From Anaerotalea alkaliphila (GTDB taxonomy: Bacteria > Bacillota > Clostridia > Lachnospirales > Vallitaleaceae), in assembly GCF_010179735.1 (NCBI RefSeq), contig NZ_JAAEEH010000022.1, positions 1 to 50,809 of the forward strand: DNA of 50,809 nucleotides, in the 5' to 3' direction. The position numbers and the translations under genes are program-made. Shown piece after piece: positions 32,882 to 41,614 of the stretch. The notes beneath the pieces were generated by a model that was not told where the DNA came from, ran no database searches, and saw only the letters and a list, made by a program, of their open reading frames with translations. Numbering within the stretch: the first letter of the stretch is position 1; every line of letters begins with the position of its first letter.

Positions 32882-33241
32882 ATGGCATACGAATGGCTGG
32901 ACGCATACTGCCTGTCGAAGAAGGGCGCGGAGAAGGATTTCAAGGAGGAATGGAACGCCACCCGGTACATGCTGCGGGGGAAGATGTTCGCCATGCTGGG
33001 CGGGGACAAGGAGGGGCGGCCCATCGTCACGGTGAAGCTGGAGCCCCTCCACGGGGAGGTGCTCCGGGACCGGTACAAGGACATCATCCCCGGCTACTAC
33101 ATGAACAAGGTGCACTGGAACTCCCTGTACCTGGAAGGGGAGGTGCCGGACGGGGTCCTGGAGGAGATGCTGGACGAATCCTACGGGCTCCTGCTGGCGT
33201 CCCTGAGCAAGAAGGCCCAGAAGGAGATCCTGGAGGGGTGA
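32882..33241 (+). CDS. MmcQ/YjbR family protein
   Basis: Small cytosolic protein of the CyaY-like-fold MmcQ/YjbR family, annotated as DNA-binding in relatives but without a settled role. The 119 residues show the family pattern: WLDAYCLSKKGAEKDF at the start, MFAMLGG, IPGYYMNKVHWNSLYLEG and LLDESY-like ending MLDESYGLLLASLSKKAQ. ATG 32882 follows AGGAGGAG. It lies after the methyltransferase, probably co-transcribed. Confidence 0.88.
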   Translation: MAYEWLDAYCLSKKGAEKDFKEEWNATRYMLRGKMFAMLGGDKEGRPIVTVKLEPLHGEVLRDRYKDIIPGYYMNKVHWNSLYLEGEVPDGVLEEMLDESYGLLLASLSKKAQKEILEG

Positions 33242-33265
33242 GCGGGACGGAGGGGAGGAATCGAC

Positions 33266-34777
33266 ATGGGTAGGAATGGAATTGCGCTTGCCTTGGCCGG
33301 GGTTGCCTTGGTCCTGGTGCTTGGAACCGCCGCGGTGGTGGGGACTGGGATTCTGGAGCGGAATCCCGAAGCGACCGGCATCGACTCCATCGGGGACTTC
33401 CCGGTGCCCGACGGCACCTCCCCTGTGGAGCACGGCCCGGGGCCGGAGCCAGGCCATGCAGACCCCCCCGGCGCCTCCGCCCCCTCCGGCAGGGAGTTCC
33501 ACGTCTCCACGGATGGGTCCGACCAGAACGACGGCACCCCGGAAAGGCCCTGGAGGACCATCCAGAAGGCGGCGGACATGGCAGCCCCCGGGGACACGGT
33601 CCTGGTCCGGGAAGGCCTCTACAGGGAGATGGTCAGCATGAAGGTATCCGGCACCCCGGAGGCCCCCATCACCTTCCGGAACCACCCCGGAGAGGTCCCG
33701 GTCATCGACGGCAGCGGCCTGGAGGTGGACGGCAGCGGCCGGTCCGGCTCCCTCCTCCACATCGAGGACAAAAGCCACATCCGGATAGTGGGTTTTGTGG
33801 TCTCCAACCTGGTGTCCACGGACGCCAGCGTGCCGGCGGGAATACGGATCCTGGGGGCCTGTAGGGACATCCAGATCAGGGACACCACCGTCACGGGAAT
33901 CCGTACCACCTACGACGGATCCCGGAACAGGAACGCCCACGGCATCGCCGCCTACGGGACCGATGGGGATGCCCCCCTGGACGGGCTGGTCATCGACAAT
34001 TGCCAGGTCTACGGTTGCGTCCTGGGCCAAAGCGAGAGCGTGGTCCTGAACGGGAACGTGACGAACTTCCAGGTCACCAACAACCGGATCCACGACAACG
34101 ACAACATCGGCATCGACTTCATCGGTTGGGAGGGCACGGCGAAGGAGAACGACCAGGCCCGGCAGGGGATCTGCGCGGGCAATGAGGTCTGGAACATCAG
34201 CAGCAGGGACAACGGCACCTACGGGGGGGACCTGTCCGCCGTTGGGATTTACGTGGACGGGGGGACCAACATCCTCATCGAGAGGAACCGGGTCTGGAAC
34301 GCCGACATCGGCATCGAATGCGCCAGCGAGCACCAGGGCAGGGCCACCAGCCACATCACCGTCCGGAACAACCTGGTGCGCGACTGCAGGGGCTATGCGG
34401 GGATCAGCATCGGCGGCTCCGAAAGGGAGAACGGTTCGGCGGAACACATCCGGATCCACAACAACACCCTCTACAACAACCGGACGAACCTGGTGTTCCA
34501 GCACAACTGCCAGACAAGCACGAACGTCGTCCGGAACAACATACTGTACCGCTATGGGGACGACAACCTCTACGGGGACCGGACGGACATCCTACTGAGC
34601 CACAACATCACCGGGGATCCGGGTTTCATCTCGGAGGGGTCGGACTTCCGGCTGGGAGCGGATTCTGTTGCGGTGGATGCCGGAACAAGCGACGTGGACG
34701 TGGGGGAGACGGACCTGGACGGAAACCCCCGGATCGCAGGGAAAGCCGTGGACTGCGGCTGCTACGAGCGGCAATGA
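33266..34777 (+). CDS. membrane-anchored right-handed beta-helix protein
   Basis: 503 residues: an N-terminal membrane anchor or uncleaved signal (about 5-30), a Pro/Gly-rich linker, then FHVSTDGSDQNDGTPERPWR, the DUF1565-like entry to a parallel beta-helix, many NN-x-I-x-D-N type rungs (for example NNRIHDNDNIGIDF, RNNLVRDCRGYAGISIGG), and a choice-of-anchor-Q-like end AVDAGTSDVDVGETDLDGNP. Such proteins bind or cleave extracellular polysaccharides (some are family 9-like lyases), but no catalytic residues can be assigned here. ATG 33266 follows AGGGGAGGAA. A type B palindrome follows the gene. Confidence 0.85.
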   Translation: MGRNGIALALAGVALVLVLGTAAVVGTGILERNPEATGIDSIGDFPVPDGTSPVEHGPGPEPGHADPPGASAPSGREFHVSTDGSDQNDGTPERPWRTIQKAADMAAPGDTVLVREGLYREMVSMKVSGTPEAPITFRNHPGEVPVIDGSGLEVDGSGRSGSLLHIEDKSHIRIVGFVVSNLVSTDASVPAGIRILGACRDIQIRDTTVTGIRTTYDGSRNRNAHGIAAYGTDGDAPLDGLVIDNCQVYGCVLGQSESVVLNGNVTNFQVTNNRIHDNDNIGIDFIGWEGTAKENDQARQGICAGNEVWNISSRDNGTYGGDLSAVGIYVDGGTNILIERNRVWNADIGIECASEHQGRATSHITVRNNLVRDCRGYAGISIGGSERENGSAEHIRIHNNTLYNNRTNLVFQHNCQTSTNVVRNNILYRYGDDNLYGDRTDILLSHNITGDPGFISEGSDFRLGADSVAVDAGTSDVDVGETDLDGNPRIAGKAVDCGCYERQ

Positions 34778-34786
34778 AGGAAACGC

Positions 34787-34830
34787 AGGTGCCAGGCACT
34801 GTGAACAAGCGTTCACAGTGCCTGGCACCT
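34787..34830. repeat. palindrome type B copy 2
   Basis: Perfect 20-base arms (34787-34806 and 34811-34830) with the loop AAGC; the arms are identical to the copy at 27274-27323. It lies between the beta-helix gene and the phosphate transporter and can act as a terminator. Confidence 0.85.
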
Positions 34831-34859
34831 TTACTGTAGCCATCGCGCCGGTGATTTGG

Positions 34860-34865
34860 TACAAT
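34860..34865 (+). promoter_or_regulatory. extended -10 promoter for the phosphate transporter
   Basis: TACAAT preceded by TGG, 25 bases before the start codon; the -35 position is unremarkable. Confidence 0.55.
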
Positions 34866-34889
34866 AGGGGTAGATAGGAGGTGACCCCC

Positions 34890-35945
34890 ATGACCATAAC
34901 CCTGGCCGATTTCCTGGCCGACCTGGCCTCAAACCTGACGCTGTTCCTCACCGTCCTCCTGACTCTGGGGGTCATCCTGGTGAACGGCTGGACGGACGCC
35001 CCCAACGCCATCGCCACCTGCGTGTCCACCCGCTCCCTTTCCCCCCGGAAGTCCGTCCTGATGGCGGCGTTCTTCAACTTCCTGGGGGTCTGGATGATGA
35101 CGGCCATCAACGCCTCGGTGGCACAGACCATCTACAGGATGGCCGACTTCCGGGGGGACGCCCGGGCGGCACTGGTGGCCCTGTGCGCCGCCATGGTGGC
35201 CATCGTGGTCTGGGCCACGGCGGCGTGGTGGTTCGGGATCCCCACCAGCGAGGGGCACGCCCTCATCGCGGGGGTCTCCGGTGCCGCCATCGCCCTCCAG
35301 GGAGGGCTTTCCGGCATCAACGGGGAGGAGTGGATCAAGGTGGTCTACGGACTCTTCCTCTCGGTGGGCCTGGGCTTCGGCGCCGGCTTCGGGTTCGCCC
35401 GTCTGCTTGGGTTCCTGTTCAGGGACAGGGACAGACGCACGGCAACCCCTTTTTTCCGGAGGGCACAGGTGGCCGGCTCTGCGGCCATGGCGTTCATGCA
35501 CGGGGCCCAGGACGGACAGAAGTTCATGGGGGTGTTCCTCCTGGGGGTCTTCCTGGCCCAGGGGGAGGGGCAGGCCACCCGGTTCCTGGTCCCCACCTGG
35601 CTCATGGTCCTCGTATCGGTGGTCATGGCCATCGGCACCTCGGCGGGGGGATACAGGATCATCAAGACCGTGGGGATGGACATGGTGAAACTGGAGCCCT
35701 TCCAGGGCTTCGCCGCAGACACGGCGGCGGCCGTCAGCCTGCTGGCCTCCTCCCTGCTGGGATTCCCGGTGAGCACCACCCATGCGAAAACGACGGCGAT
35801 CATGGGAGTGGGGATCGAAAGGCGGGTTTCCCTGGTGAAGTGGAGCGTGGTGAAGGACATGGGATTGGCCTGGGCCCTCACATTCCCTGGGTGCGGCCTG
35901 GTGGGGTACCTGACGGCGCACCTGTTCCTGAAGCTCTTCCAATGA
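34890..35945 (+). CDS. pit: inorganic phosphate transporter, PitA family
   Basis: Membrane symporter for phosphate (as metal-phosphate complex in characterised Pit proteins). The 351-residue protein has about ten membrane segments and the duplicated PiT signature: VNGWTDAPNAIATCVSTRSL near the N-terminus and FPVSTTHAKTTAIMGVGIERR near the C-terminus, plus GIPTSEGHALIAGVSGAA and MHGAQDGQKFMG. Start ATG 34890 follows AGGAGGTGA; a GTG at 34881 overlaps that signal. The next gene is its usual DUF47 partner. Confidence 0.94.
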   Translation: MTITLADFLADLASNLTLFLTVLLTLGVILVNGWTDAPNAIATCVSTRSLSPRKSVLMAAFFNFLGVWMMTAINASVAQTIYRMADFRGDARAALVALCAAMVAIVVWATAAWWFGIPTSEGHALIAGVSGAAIALQGGLSGINGEEWIKVVYGLFLSVGLGFGAGFGFARLLGFLFRDRDRRTATPFFRRAQVAGSAAMAFMHGAQDGQKFMGVFLLGVFLAQGEGQATRFLVPTWLMVLVSVVMAIGTSAGGYRIIKTVGMDMVKLEPFQGFAADTAAAVSLLASSLLGFPVSTTHAKTTAIMGVGIERRVSLVKWSVVKDMGLAWALTFPGCGLVGYLTAHLFLKLFQ

Positions 35946-36026
35946 GCGCAACCGGATGACCGCAACCGCAGCCCCCAGCCGGCCTTTAAAAGACCGCCGG
36001 CATCCGGGGAGAAGGAGGTCGGCAAC

Positions 36027-36662
36027 ATGTTCAATTCCAAGAAGAAAGGGAAGGGATACGACTACATCGGCATGTTCGCGGAGCTGTCCGGATTTTCCAT
36101 CCAGGCGGCGGAATTCCTGGACACGACCCTGAAGGGCTACCGGCGGGAGGACATGCCGGAGAAGTTGGCCCGGATGCACGAGATCGAGCACGGGGCGGAC
36201 GTGGCGAAGCACGACATGCTGAAGAAGCTGCTCAAGGAATTCCTTCCCCCCATCGACAAGGACGACATCATCCTCCTGTCCCACAAGATCGATTCGGTGA
36301 CGGATGCGGTGGAGGACGTCCTGATCTTCACCGACGTCCTGAACGTGCCGACGATCCCCCGGGAGGTCACGGAATTCACGGAGCTGATCCTGGAGTGCTG
36401 CATGCAGATGCGCCTGGCCCTGGTGGAGTTCAAGGAGTACCGGAAATCGAAGGAGCTGCATGCCCGGCTCGGGGAGGTGAACCGGCTGAAGTCCAAGGGG
36501 AAGGCCCTGTATGTGAACCACCTGCGGAACCTGTACCAGATGTCGGAGGACCCGGTGCGGATGCTGGTCTACACCGAAATCTTCAAGAAGCTGGAGCGGT
36601 GCTGCATCAAGTGCAAGAACGTGACGAACACTGTGGAGCGGATCGTCATGAAGAACCTGTAG
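36027..36662 (+). CDS. DUF47 family (PhoU-like) Pit accessory protein
   Basis: Helical cytosolic protein that in studied cases controls the adjacent Pit transporter. 211 residues with the PhoU-like bundle: FAELSGFSIQAAEFLDT, EIEHGADVAKHDM near residue 50 and ILLSHKIDSVTDAVEDVL near 90, where the acidic residues would bind metals. ATG 36027 follows GAAGGAGG. An 81-base gap with a GCCGGC...GCCGGC hairpin separates it from pit, leaving room for expression to differ between the two. Confidence 0.94.
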   Translation: MFNSKKKGKGYDYIGMFAELSGFSIQAAEFLDTTLKGYRREDMPEKLARMHEIEHGADVAKHDMLKKLLKEFLPPIDKDDIILLSHKIDSVTDAVEDVLIFTDVLNVPTIPREVTEFTELILECCMQMRLALVEFKEYRKSKELHARLGEVNRLKSKGKALYVNHLRNLYQMSEDPVRMLVYTEIFKKLERCCIKCKNVTNTVERIVMKNL

Positions 36663-36685
36663 ACAGGCAAAACAGGAGGCAAACC

Positions 36686-37291
36686 ATGGAAGAACTGTTG
36701 GACTACATCATCGCCCTCACCAACCTCTACGGGCTGGTGCACAAGGACAAGGTCGTGGAAATCTACAACCGGCAGCACGGGAAAAAGGTGGACCCGGCGG
36801 CCGTGGACGCCCTCCTGCAAGACCCGACCCAGGAATTGGAGGAGGAGTTCGTGGGGGTCTTCGGGGAGCATTTCGTCAGCCAGCCCATCCTGGAGGAGGG
36901 GGCCTTCGGGGAGGAGCTGCGGAAGCGGAAGGGGAAGCCCTTCCATGTGCCCCCCCGGGAGGAGCTGCTCCGCTACCGGGACGACTTCTACTTCGAGGAG
37001 ACCCCGGAATACGAGGCCCTGGCGGGTTGGCTGGGGGAGAACCTTTTCGGCGGGGACATGCAACCGGCGGAGCTGCTCTGCGAGGAAATCCAGACAGTCT
37101 GCCAGTTCGACTTCCAGGTCCTGGACGTGCTGGAGCTGTTCAACCAGGAGAAGGTCCGCTTCAAGGACCAGGCGCAGCTGGAGGAGGCGGTGGGGCTGGT
37201 GGGGAAACTGGCCGACAACACCCGGCTGGGGGAAAATAACGGGCTTACCCCCAGGGAGCTCCGGAGGTTGCAGGAACGGCGGATGGTATGA
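36686..37291 (+). CDS. unrecognised helical protein after the Pit operon
   Basis: 201 residues, acidic, predicted all-helical, with LYGLVHKDKVVEIYNRQHGKK at the start and ELLRYRDDFYFEETPEYEAL near residue 95. The latter segment resembles the part that precedes SEC-C zinc motifs in some Firmicutes proteins, but no SEC-C motif follows. ATG 36686 follows AGGAGG, 23 bases after DUF47, so it belongs to the same transcript. I cannot assign a function. Confidence 0.8.
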   Translation: MEELLDYIIALTNLYGLVHKDKVVEIYNRQHGKKVDPAAVDALLQDPTQELEEEFVGVFGEHFVSQPILEEGAFGEELRKRKGKPFHVPPREELLRYRDDFYFEETPEYEALAGWLGENLFGGDMQPAELLCEEIQTVCQFDFQVLDVLELFNQEKVRFKDQAQLEEAVGLVGKLADNTRLGENNGLTPRELRRLQERRMV

Positions 37292-37342
37292 GGAAGGCCG
37301 GGCCGGTCCCGTAAGAAAGCATACTTCGTATGCATTCAGACC

Positions 37343-37391
37343 ACACCAGGAAAGTTTGTCCCAAACAAGCTTGGACGAACTTTCCTGGTGT
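37343..37391. repeat. palindrome type D
   Basis: Two 19-base arms (37343-37361, 37373-37391) built on ACACCAGGAAAGTT, differing by one G-U-compatible base, with an 11-base loop. A smaller hairpin GCATAC-TTC-GTATGC lies just upstream at 37319-37333. Confidence 0.7.
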
Positions 37392-37403
37392 AGAACAAAA
37401 GCG

Positions 37404-37440
37404 AAGAGCCGCAACCCGGTCGGTATGGGTTGCGGCTCTT
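37404..37440. terminator. bidirectional terminator between convergent genes
   Basis: Perfect 14-base stem AAGAGCCGCAACCC with GGGTTGCGGCTCTT around a 9-base loop, placed between the plus-strand Pit operon and the minus-strand gene ending at 37448. Confidence 0.75.
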
Positions 37441-37447
37441 CCTTTGC

Positions 37448-38293
37448 CTACCAGTAGACGTTCTTCAAATCCAACGCGCTGCCCCAGGCAACCTTGGGGG
37501 CAACCAGGGACCTCCAGTCGTAGGGCGCCTCGGTCAGGTCCTTGGTCCCCAGGGAGGGCACGAAAGCCCTGGCGTACGCCCGGTCCACGCACTGCTGCAT
37601 GGTCTCCAGTTGGCTGGGGGCGGCGTAGTCATGGGCCAGGACGTTGAAAGGGGTGCTGCTGGGGAGGGGCTGGCCGTCGTCCCCGGTCATCACGGTCCCG
37701 TCCGGGTTGTGCCGCCAGCGGATCGCGTTCAGCCGGTCGGAAACCGCCTCGGTCCAGTTGTAGTCGTTCTCCCCGGGGGGATAGAGGTGGTAGTCCGGAT
37801 ACCAGGTGGCGGTGTAGCTCTCGAACAGGATGCCGTCGATGGAGGCGGAGACGTCGCTTTGGCCCCCCTGGAGCAGATGGAAGCCCCGGTTCATCAGGAG
37901 GAGCTTGTCCGGGAACACGGCGTCGATCTCCAGGACAAGCTGGTGCCAGAGGGGCTTGCCCGCATCCACGTAGCAGGACCCCCAGCTGGGATTTTGGACC
38001 GGCTTCCCGTCCTCCCCGGTGAAGTAGATGTCCAGGGGATGTCCACCGGGATCCCTGCGGAGGGTGTGGGTCTCCCCGACGGAGAGGTATCCGATCAGGA
38101 AGGCGTCCGGATTCCGCTTCCGGATGGCCTCCAGCGTCTCCAGGGAAACGGCTTCGGGTTCGAGGATCATGGCGTCGTAGGCGGACATCCAGGAGAGGTC
38201 CAGGGACCGGTCCGGAGCGTAGGTGCAAAGGTAGTTCCGGATGGCGGGCCACCCAAGCTTTGAACGGTTTCTGGAAAGGGGTCCGTTCTCCAT
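37448..38293 (-). CDS. TM1410/MJ1477-like glycoside-hydrolase-fold protein
   Basis: 281 residues of the TIM-barrel family once annotated as cysteinyl-tRNA-synthetase-related and now linked to family 114 endo-alpha-1,4-polygalactosaminidases. Visible features are YDAMILEPEAVSLETLEAI, LIGYLSVGETHTLRRD near residue 67, SWGSCYVDAGKPLWHQL, and SIDGILFESYTATW near 155. The acidic residues in the last two are where the family's catalytic residues lie. No signal peptide is visible, which is unusual because most relatives are exported. ATG 38293 follows GGAGGTG. Single-gene unit. Confidence 0.8.
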   Translation of the reverse strand: MENGPLSRNRSKLGWPAIRNYLCTYAPDRSLDLSWMSAYDAMILEPEAVSLETLEAIRKRNPDAFLIGYLSVGETHTLRRDPGGHPLDIYFTGEDGKPVQNPSWGSCYVDAGKPLWHQLVLEIDAVFPDKLLLMNRGFHLLQGGQSDVSASIDGILFESYTATWYPDYHLYPPGENDYNWTEAVSDRLNAIRWRHNPDGTVMTGDDGQPLPSSTPFNVLAHDYAAPSQLETMQQCVDRAYARAFVPSLGTKDLTEAPYDWRSLVAPKVAWGSALDLKNVYW

Positions 38294-38334
38294 GACAACA
38301 CCTCCAATCCGTGGGATTTCCTTAAGATTCTTCC

Positions 38335-38363
38335 ATTATATTCCGGATGGGGGCGCAAGTAAA
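38335..38363 (-). promoter_or_regulatory. promoter for the TM1410-like gene
   Basis: On the minus strand TTTACT (38358-38363), a 17-base spacer and TATAAT (38335-38340); no TG extension here. Confidence 0.6.
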
Positions 38364-38402
38364 TACCGCAGGAGAAAGATATTAATTTGTTTCGGGGCAT
38401 GC

Positions 38403-38408
38403 TATACT
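38403..38408 (+). promoter_or_regulatory. extended -10 promoter for the amide-bond operon
   Basis: TATACT preceded by TGC (context GCATGCTATACT), 46 bases before the gamma-glutamyltransferase start; the -35 position is weak. Confidence 0.55.
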
Positions 38409-38454
38409 TGAAGAAAAGGGGAGGTCCCCTCCCTGTGGAAAGCGGGTGCAAGCG

Positions 38455-40107
38455 ATGAGCAAATCAAAGGGAAAAGCGGCCACAAGCCCCCATGGGATGG
38501 TGTCCACCGCATCCCCCTGGGCAACGGAAGCGGGGGTGGAGATGCTGGAGAAGGGGGGGAACGCGGTGGACGCCGCGGTGGCTGCGGCCTTCTGCCTGGG
38601 GGTTACGGAGCCCCAGGCCTCCGGGCTGGGGGGGCAGAGCATGATCCTCCTGCATAGGGCCGCCGGGGGGGACCCCCTGACCATCGCCCTGGACGGGTCC
38701 TCCCGGGCCCCCTTCGGCGTGGACCCCACCCGCCTTCCGGGGCAGCCACTGAAGCAGGGGCTCAGGTCCGCGACGGTGCCCTCCACTCCGGCGGCCCTGG
38801 GCTACCTGCTGGAAACCTACGGGACCCTTCCCCTGGAGGAGGTCTTGAGGCCCTCCATCCGGGCGGCGGAGGAGGGGTTTAGGCTCTCCGCCCTGCAGCA
38901 CACCCTGCTCTGTCGGGAGAGCCAGCATCTGCGCCAGGACGAGGGTGTCCTTTCCGTGTTCTTCCGGGAGGGCGCCCCCCGCAAGGCCGGGGAGACGGTC
39001 CGCCAGCCCCAGCTGGCAGCCTGCCTGGGGCAAATGGCCGGAAAGGGATGGAGGGACTTCTACCTGGGAGGGATCGGGGAACGGATCCTGCAGGACATGG
39101 AGGACCGGGGGGGCTGGATCTCCCAGGTGGACCTCAGCAAGGTCCCCTTGCCCGTCCAGCGGGAACCCCTGAAGGGAAGCTACCGGGGATACGGGCTGGA
39201 GACCTTCCCACCCCCGGGGGCAGGCCGGGCCCTCTTCCAAATCCTCAACATCCTGGAAGGCTTCACCCCCCGGGAGCTGGCTCCCGACACCCCCCGGTTC
39301 TACCTCATCCTGGCCCTGGCCTTCCACGCCGCGCTGATGAACCGGGAGCGCTTCCCGGTGGATCCGGTGCTCTACCCCCAGATGCCGGACAGGCGGATGA
39401 CGGGCAAGGACAACGCGGCGCCCATCGTCCGCCGGATCCGGAAGGTCCTGCAGCTCCCGGAAGGGGAAGGCTTCAGCCCGCCCCCCACCGCCGGAGAGAC
39501 CACCCACTTGTCCGTCGCGGACGCCGCCGGGAACATGGTGGGGATCACCCAGTCCATCGAGCTGGTTTTCGGCTCCAAAACCATGGCGTCGGGATTGGGC
39601 TTCTTCTACAACAACTACATGAGCGCCTTCAACTACAAGGACATGATGCATCCCTACTATCTGGTGCCGGGAGGCCGTCCCTACAGCAGCGTGGCCCCCA
39701 CCCTGGTCCGTCGGGGAGACGGCCGTCCGCATCTGCTGCTGGGCAGCCCGGGAAGCGAGCGGATCTCCACGGCCCTCAGCCAGGTGCTCACCCGGGTCCT
39801 GGACGCAGGCCAGGACCTGGAGGGCGCCATCAGGGCCCCCCGGTTGCATGCGGGGAGCGTCCGAAAAGTCATGGTGGAGAGGGGGATCCACCGGCCGGAA
39901 GTGGTGGAAGCCCTGGAAGATGCGGGTTTCCAGGTCAGCGACCGGGGCCCCTCCAGCTTCTACATGGGGTGCGTCCAGGCGGTGGAGCTGCCCGAGGCCG
40001 GGGGAGGGTCCTTCGCCGGGGTTTCCGACCCCCGGAGGGACGGCACGGCCCGGGGGCCGGCGGCGGGGAAACGGACTCTGGGGCCGGCAAACGGGAAAGC
40101 GGAATGA
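38455..40107 (+). CDS. ggt: gamma-glutamyltransferase / gamma-glutamyl hydrolase
   Basis: N-terminal-nucleophile enzyme that cleaves gamma-glutamyl amides such as glutathione and transfers or hydrolyses the glutamyl group; family members mature by self-cleavage. The 550-residue protein has PHGMVSTASPWATEAGVEML, GNAVDAAVAAAFCLGVTEP and GLGGQSMILL at the start, the nucleophile threonine Thr349 in GETTHLSVADAAGNMV, and PYSSVAPTLV in the small subunit. Unlike many relatives it has no signal peptide, so it should act in the cytosol. ATG 38455 is preferred over an in-frame GTG at 38446; the ribosome binding site is weak. First gene of an operon with an ATP-grasp/M20 protein and an N-formylglutamate amidohydrolase. 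Confidence 0.88.
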   Translation: MSKSKGKAATSPHGMVSTASPWATEAGVEMLEKGGNAVDAAVAAAFCLGVTEPQASGLGGQSMILLHRAAGGDPLTIALDGSSRAPFGVDPTRLPGQPLKQGLRSATVPSTPAALGYLLETYGTLPLEEVLRPSIRAAEEGFRLSALQHTLLCRESQHLRQDEGVLSVFFREGAPRKAGETVRQPQLAACLGQMAGKGWRDFYLGGIGERILQDMEDRGGWISQVDLSKVPLPVQREPLKGSYRGYGLETFPPPGAGRALFQILNILEGFTPRELAPDTPRFYLILALAFHAALMNRERFPVDPVLYPQMPDRRMTGKDNAAPIVRRIRKVLQLPEGEGFSPPPTAGETTHLSVADAAGNMVGITQSIELVFGSKTMASGLGFFYNNYMSAFNYKDMMHPYYLVPGGRPYSSVAPTLVRRGDGRPHLLLGSPGSERISTALSQVLTRVLDAGQDLEGAIRAPRLHAGSVRKVMVERGIHRPEVVEALEDAGFQVSDRGPSSFYMGCVQAVELPEAGGGSFAGVSDPRRDGTARGPAAGKRTLGPANGKAE

Positions 40108-40139
40108 AAACAGGAGCGGTCCAGGAAAGGGGAAAGAAA

Positions 40140-41605
40140 TGAAGATAGCGATCATCTACAACCGGGACAGCAAGGCGGTCATCAACCTCTTCGGAAAGCC
40201 CAACAGGGAGAAGTACGGAATGGGGACCATCGACAGGATCAAGAAGGCCCTGGAGGAGGGGGGGCACCAGGTGGAGACCTTCGAGGGGGACAAGAACATC
40301 ATCTTCGCCCTGGAGGAGTTCATGCCCACGGTGATTTCCGGGGAGCGGCCGGGACTGGTCTTCAACCTGAGCTACGGAATCCAGGGGAGGGCCCGCTACA
40401 CCCACATCCCCGGAATCCTGGAAATGCTGGGCATCCCCTATGTGGGCTCCGGGCCGGAGACCCACGCCGTGGCCCTGGACAAGGTGCTCACGAAAATGGT
40501 GCTTCTCCAGAAGGGGCTGCCCACCCCGAAGTTCGCGGTCCTGGAGAACCCGGACTTCCCCCTGCCCCTCCAGGAGGGCCTCCACTATCCGCTGATCGTC
40601 AAGCCCAAGGACGAGGCGGTCTCCTTCGGCCTCAAGATCGTGAACGACGACCGGGAGCTGCGGGAGGGGGTTCGGACGATCTACGACATGTACAGGTCCC
40701 CCACCCTGGTGGAGGAGTACATCGAAGGAAGGGAGATCAACGTGGGCCTGCTGGGGAACAGCCCGGTGGAGCCGTTGCCGCCGGTGGAGATCGTCTTCAA
40801 GGAAGGGGAGCGCATCTACACCTACGAGGACAAGAAGGGCATCAGCGGCAGGACCCTGGAGAAAATCTGCCCCGCCCCCCTGGACGGGAAAACGGCCGCC
40901 AAGGTCCAGTCCCTGGCCATCGAGACCTTCCGGGCCCTGGGCTGCTTCGACAGCGCCCGGGTGGATTTCAGGCTGGACGCCCAAAACAACCCCTACATCC
41001 TGGAGGTGAATTCCATGGCCAGCCTGGGACCCGACGGTTCCTACGTCTTCGCCGCCCAGCAGGTGGGCCTGGACTATCCCAAACTGGTCAACAAGCTGAT
41101 CGAGGTCGCCAGCCTCCGGTATTTCGGCCCCATCGCCACCGGGGACGACACCACCCCGCTCCTCGGGGACGCCAAGACCGCCGCCTTCACCCATCTCACC
41201 CAGCACCGGGACGGCATCGAGGAGGAGCTGAAGGACTGGACCAACATCGCCAGCTGGACCGGAGACCCGGTGGGGCTGGGCACCATGATGAAGATGCTGG
41301 AGCAACGCTTGGAAGGGCTGGGACTCAGGCTCTCCGGGGAATTCACCAACAAGCGCTCGGCATGGACCTGGGAGACGGAGGCGGGGCTGGAAGGGGGGAC
41401 CCTGCTGGTGGCTCCCGTGGACGTCCCCCACGACGGAAAGGGAGGCTATCCCATCCCCTACCGGCGGGACCCCGAATGGCTCTACGGGGAAGGGATCGCC
41501 TCCAGCCGGGCGGGGATCACCTGCGTCCTCCAGGCCCTGGGCGCCCTGGACCAGACGGGTTGCCTGCAGGAGAAGAAGCTGGGGGTCTTCCTCTATACGG
41601 ACTAG
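40140..41605 (+). CDS. D-Ala-D-Ala-ligase-like ATP-grasp domain joined to a degenerate M20 domain, ended by an in-frame TAG
   Basis: The first 320 residues are a D-alanine-D-alanine-ligase-type ATP-grasp enzyme, which forms amide bonds using ATP: HALDK-like HAVALDKVLTKMVLLQKG, LIVKPKDEAVSFG, VEEYIEGREINVGLLG, ARVDFRLDAQNNPYILEVNS. After a linker an M20-peptidase-like domain begins (LLVAPVDVPHDGKGG, LYGEGIASSRAGITCVL) and stops at TAG 41603-41605 within the sequence YTD-stop-GRGMRYS. The same frame continues for 233 more codons as a matching M20 second half (next entry), and one base change (GAG to TAG) would explain the interruption. M20 metal ligands are not conserved (GHxD reads APVD, the second Asp reads Ser). 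ATG 40140 follows AAAGGGGAAAG, 32 bases after ggt. Truncated version is 488 residues; full reading would be 721. Confidence 0.85.
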
Positions 41606-41614
41606 GGCAGGGGC

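Noticed and set aside
35946-36026. Riboswitch between pit and DUF47
   Set aside because: Only one short GCCGGC hairpin is present; nothing matches a known aptamer.
41603-41605. Pyrrolysine or selenocysteine-type recoding at the TAG
   Set aside because: TAG ends many ordinary genes in this window, TAG is not the selenocysteine codon, and no pyl gene or downstream structured element is seen. A point mutation explains the site more simply, although it remains worth checking.
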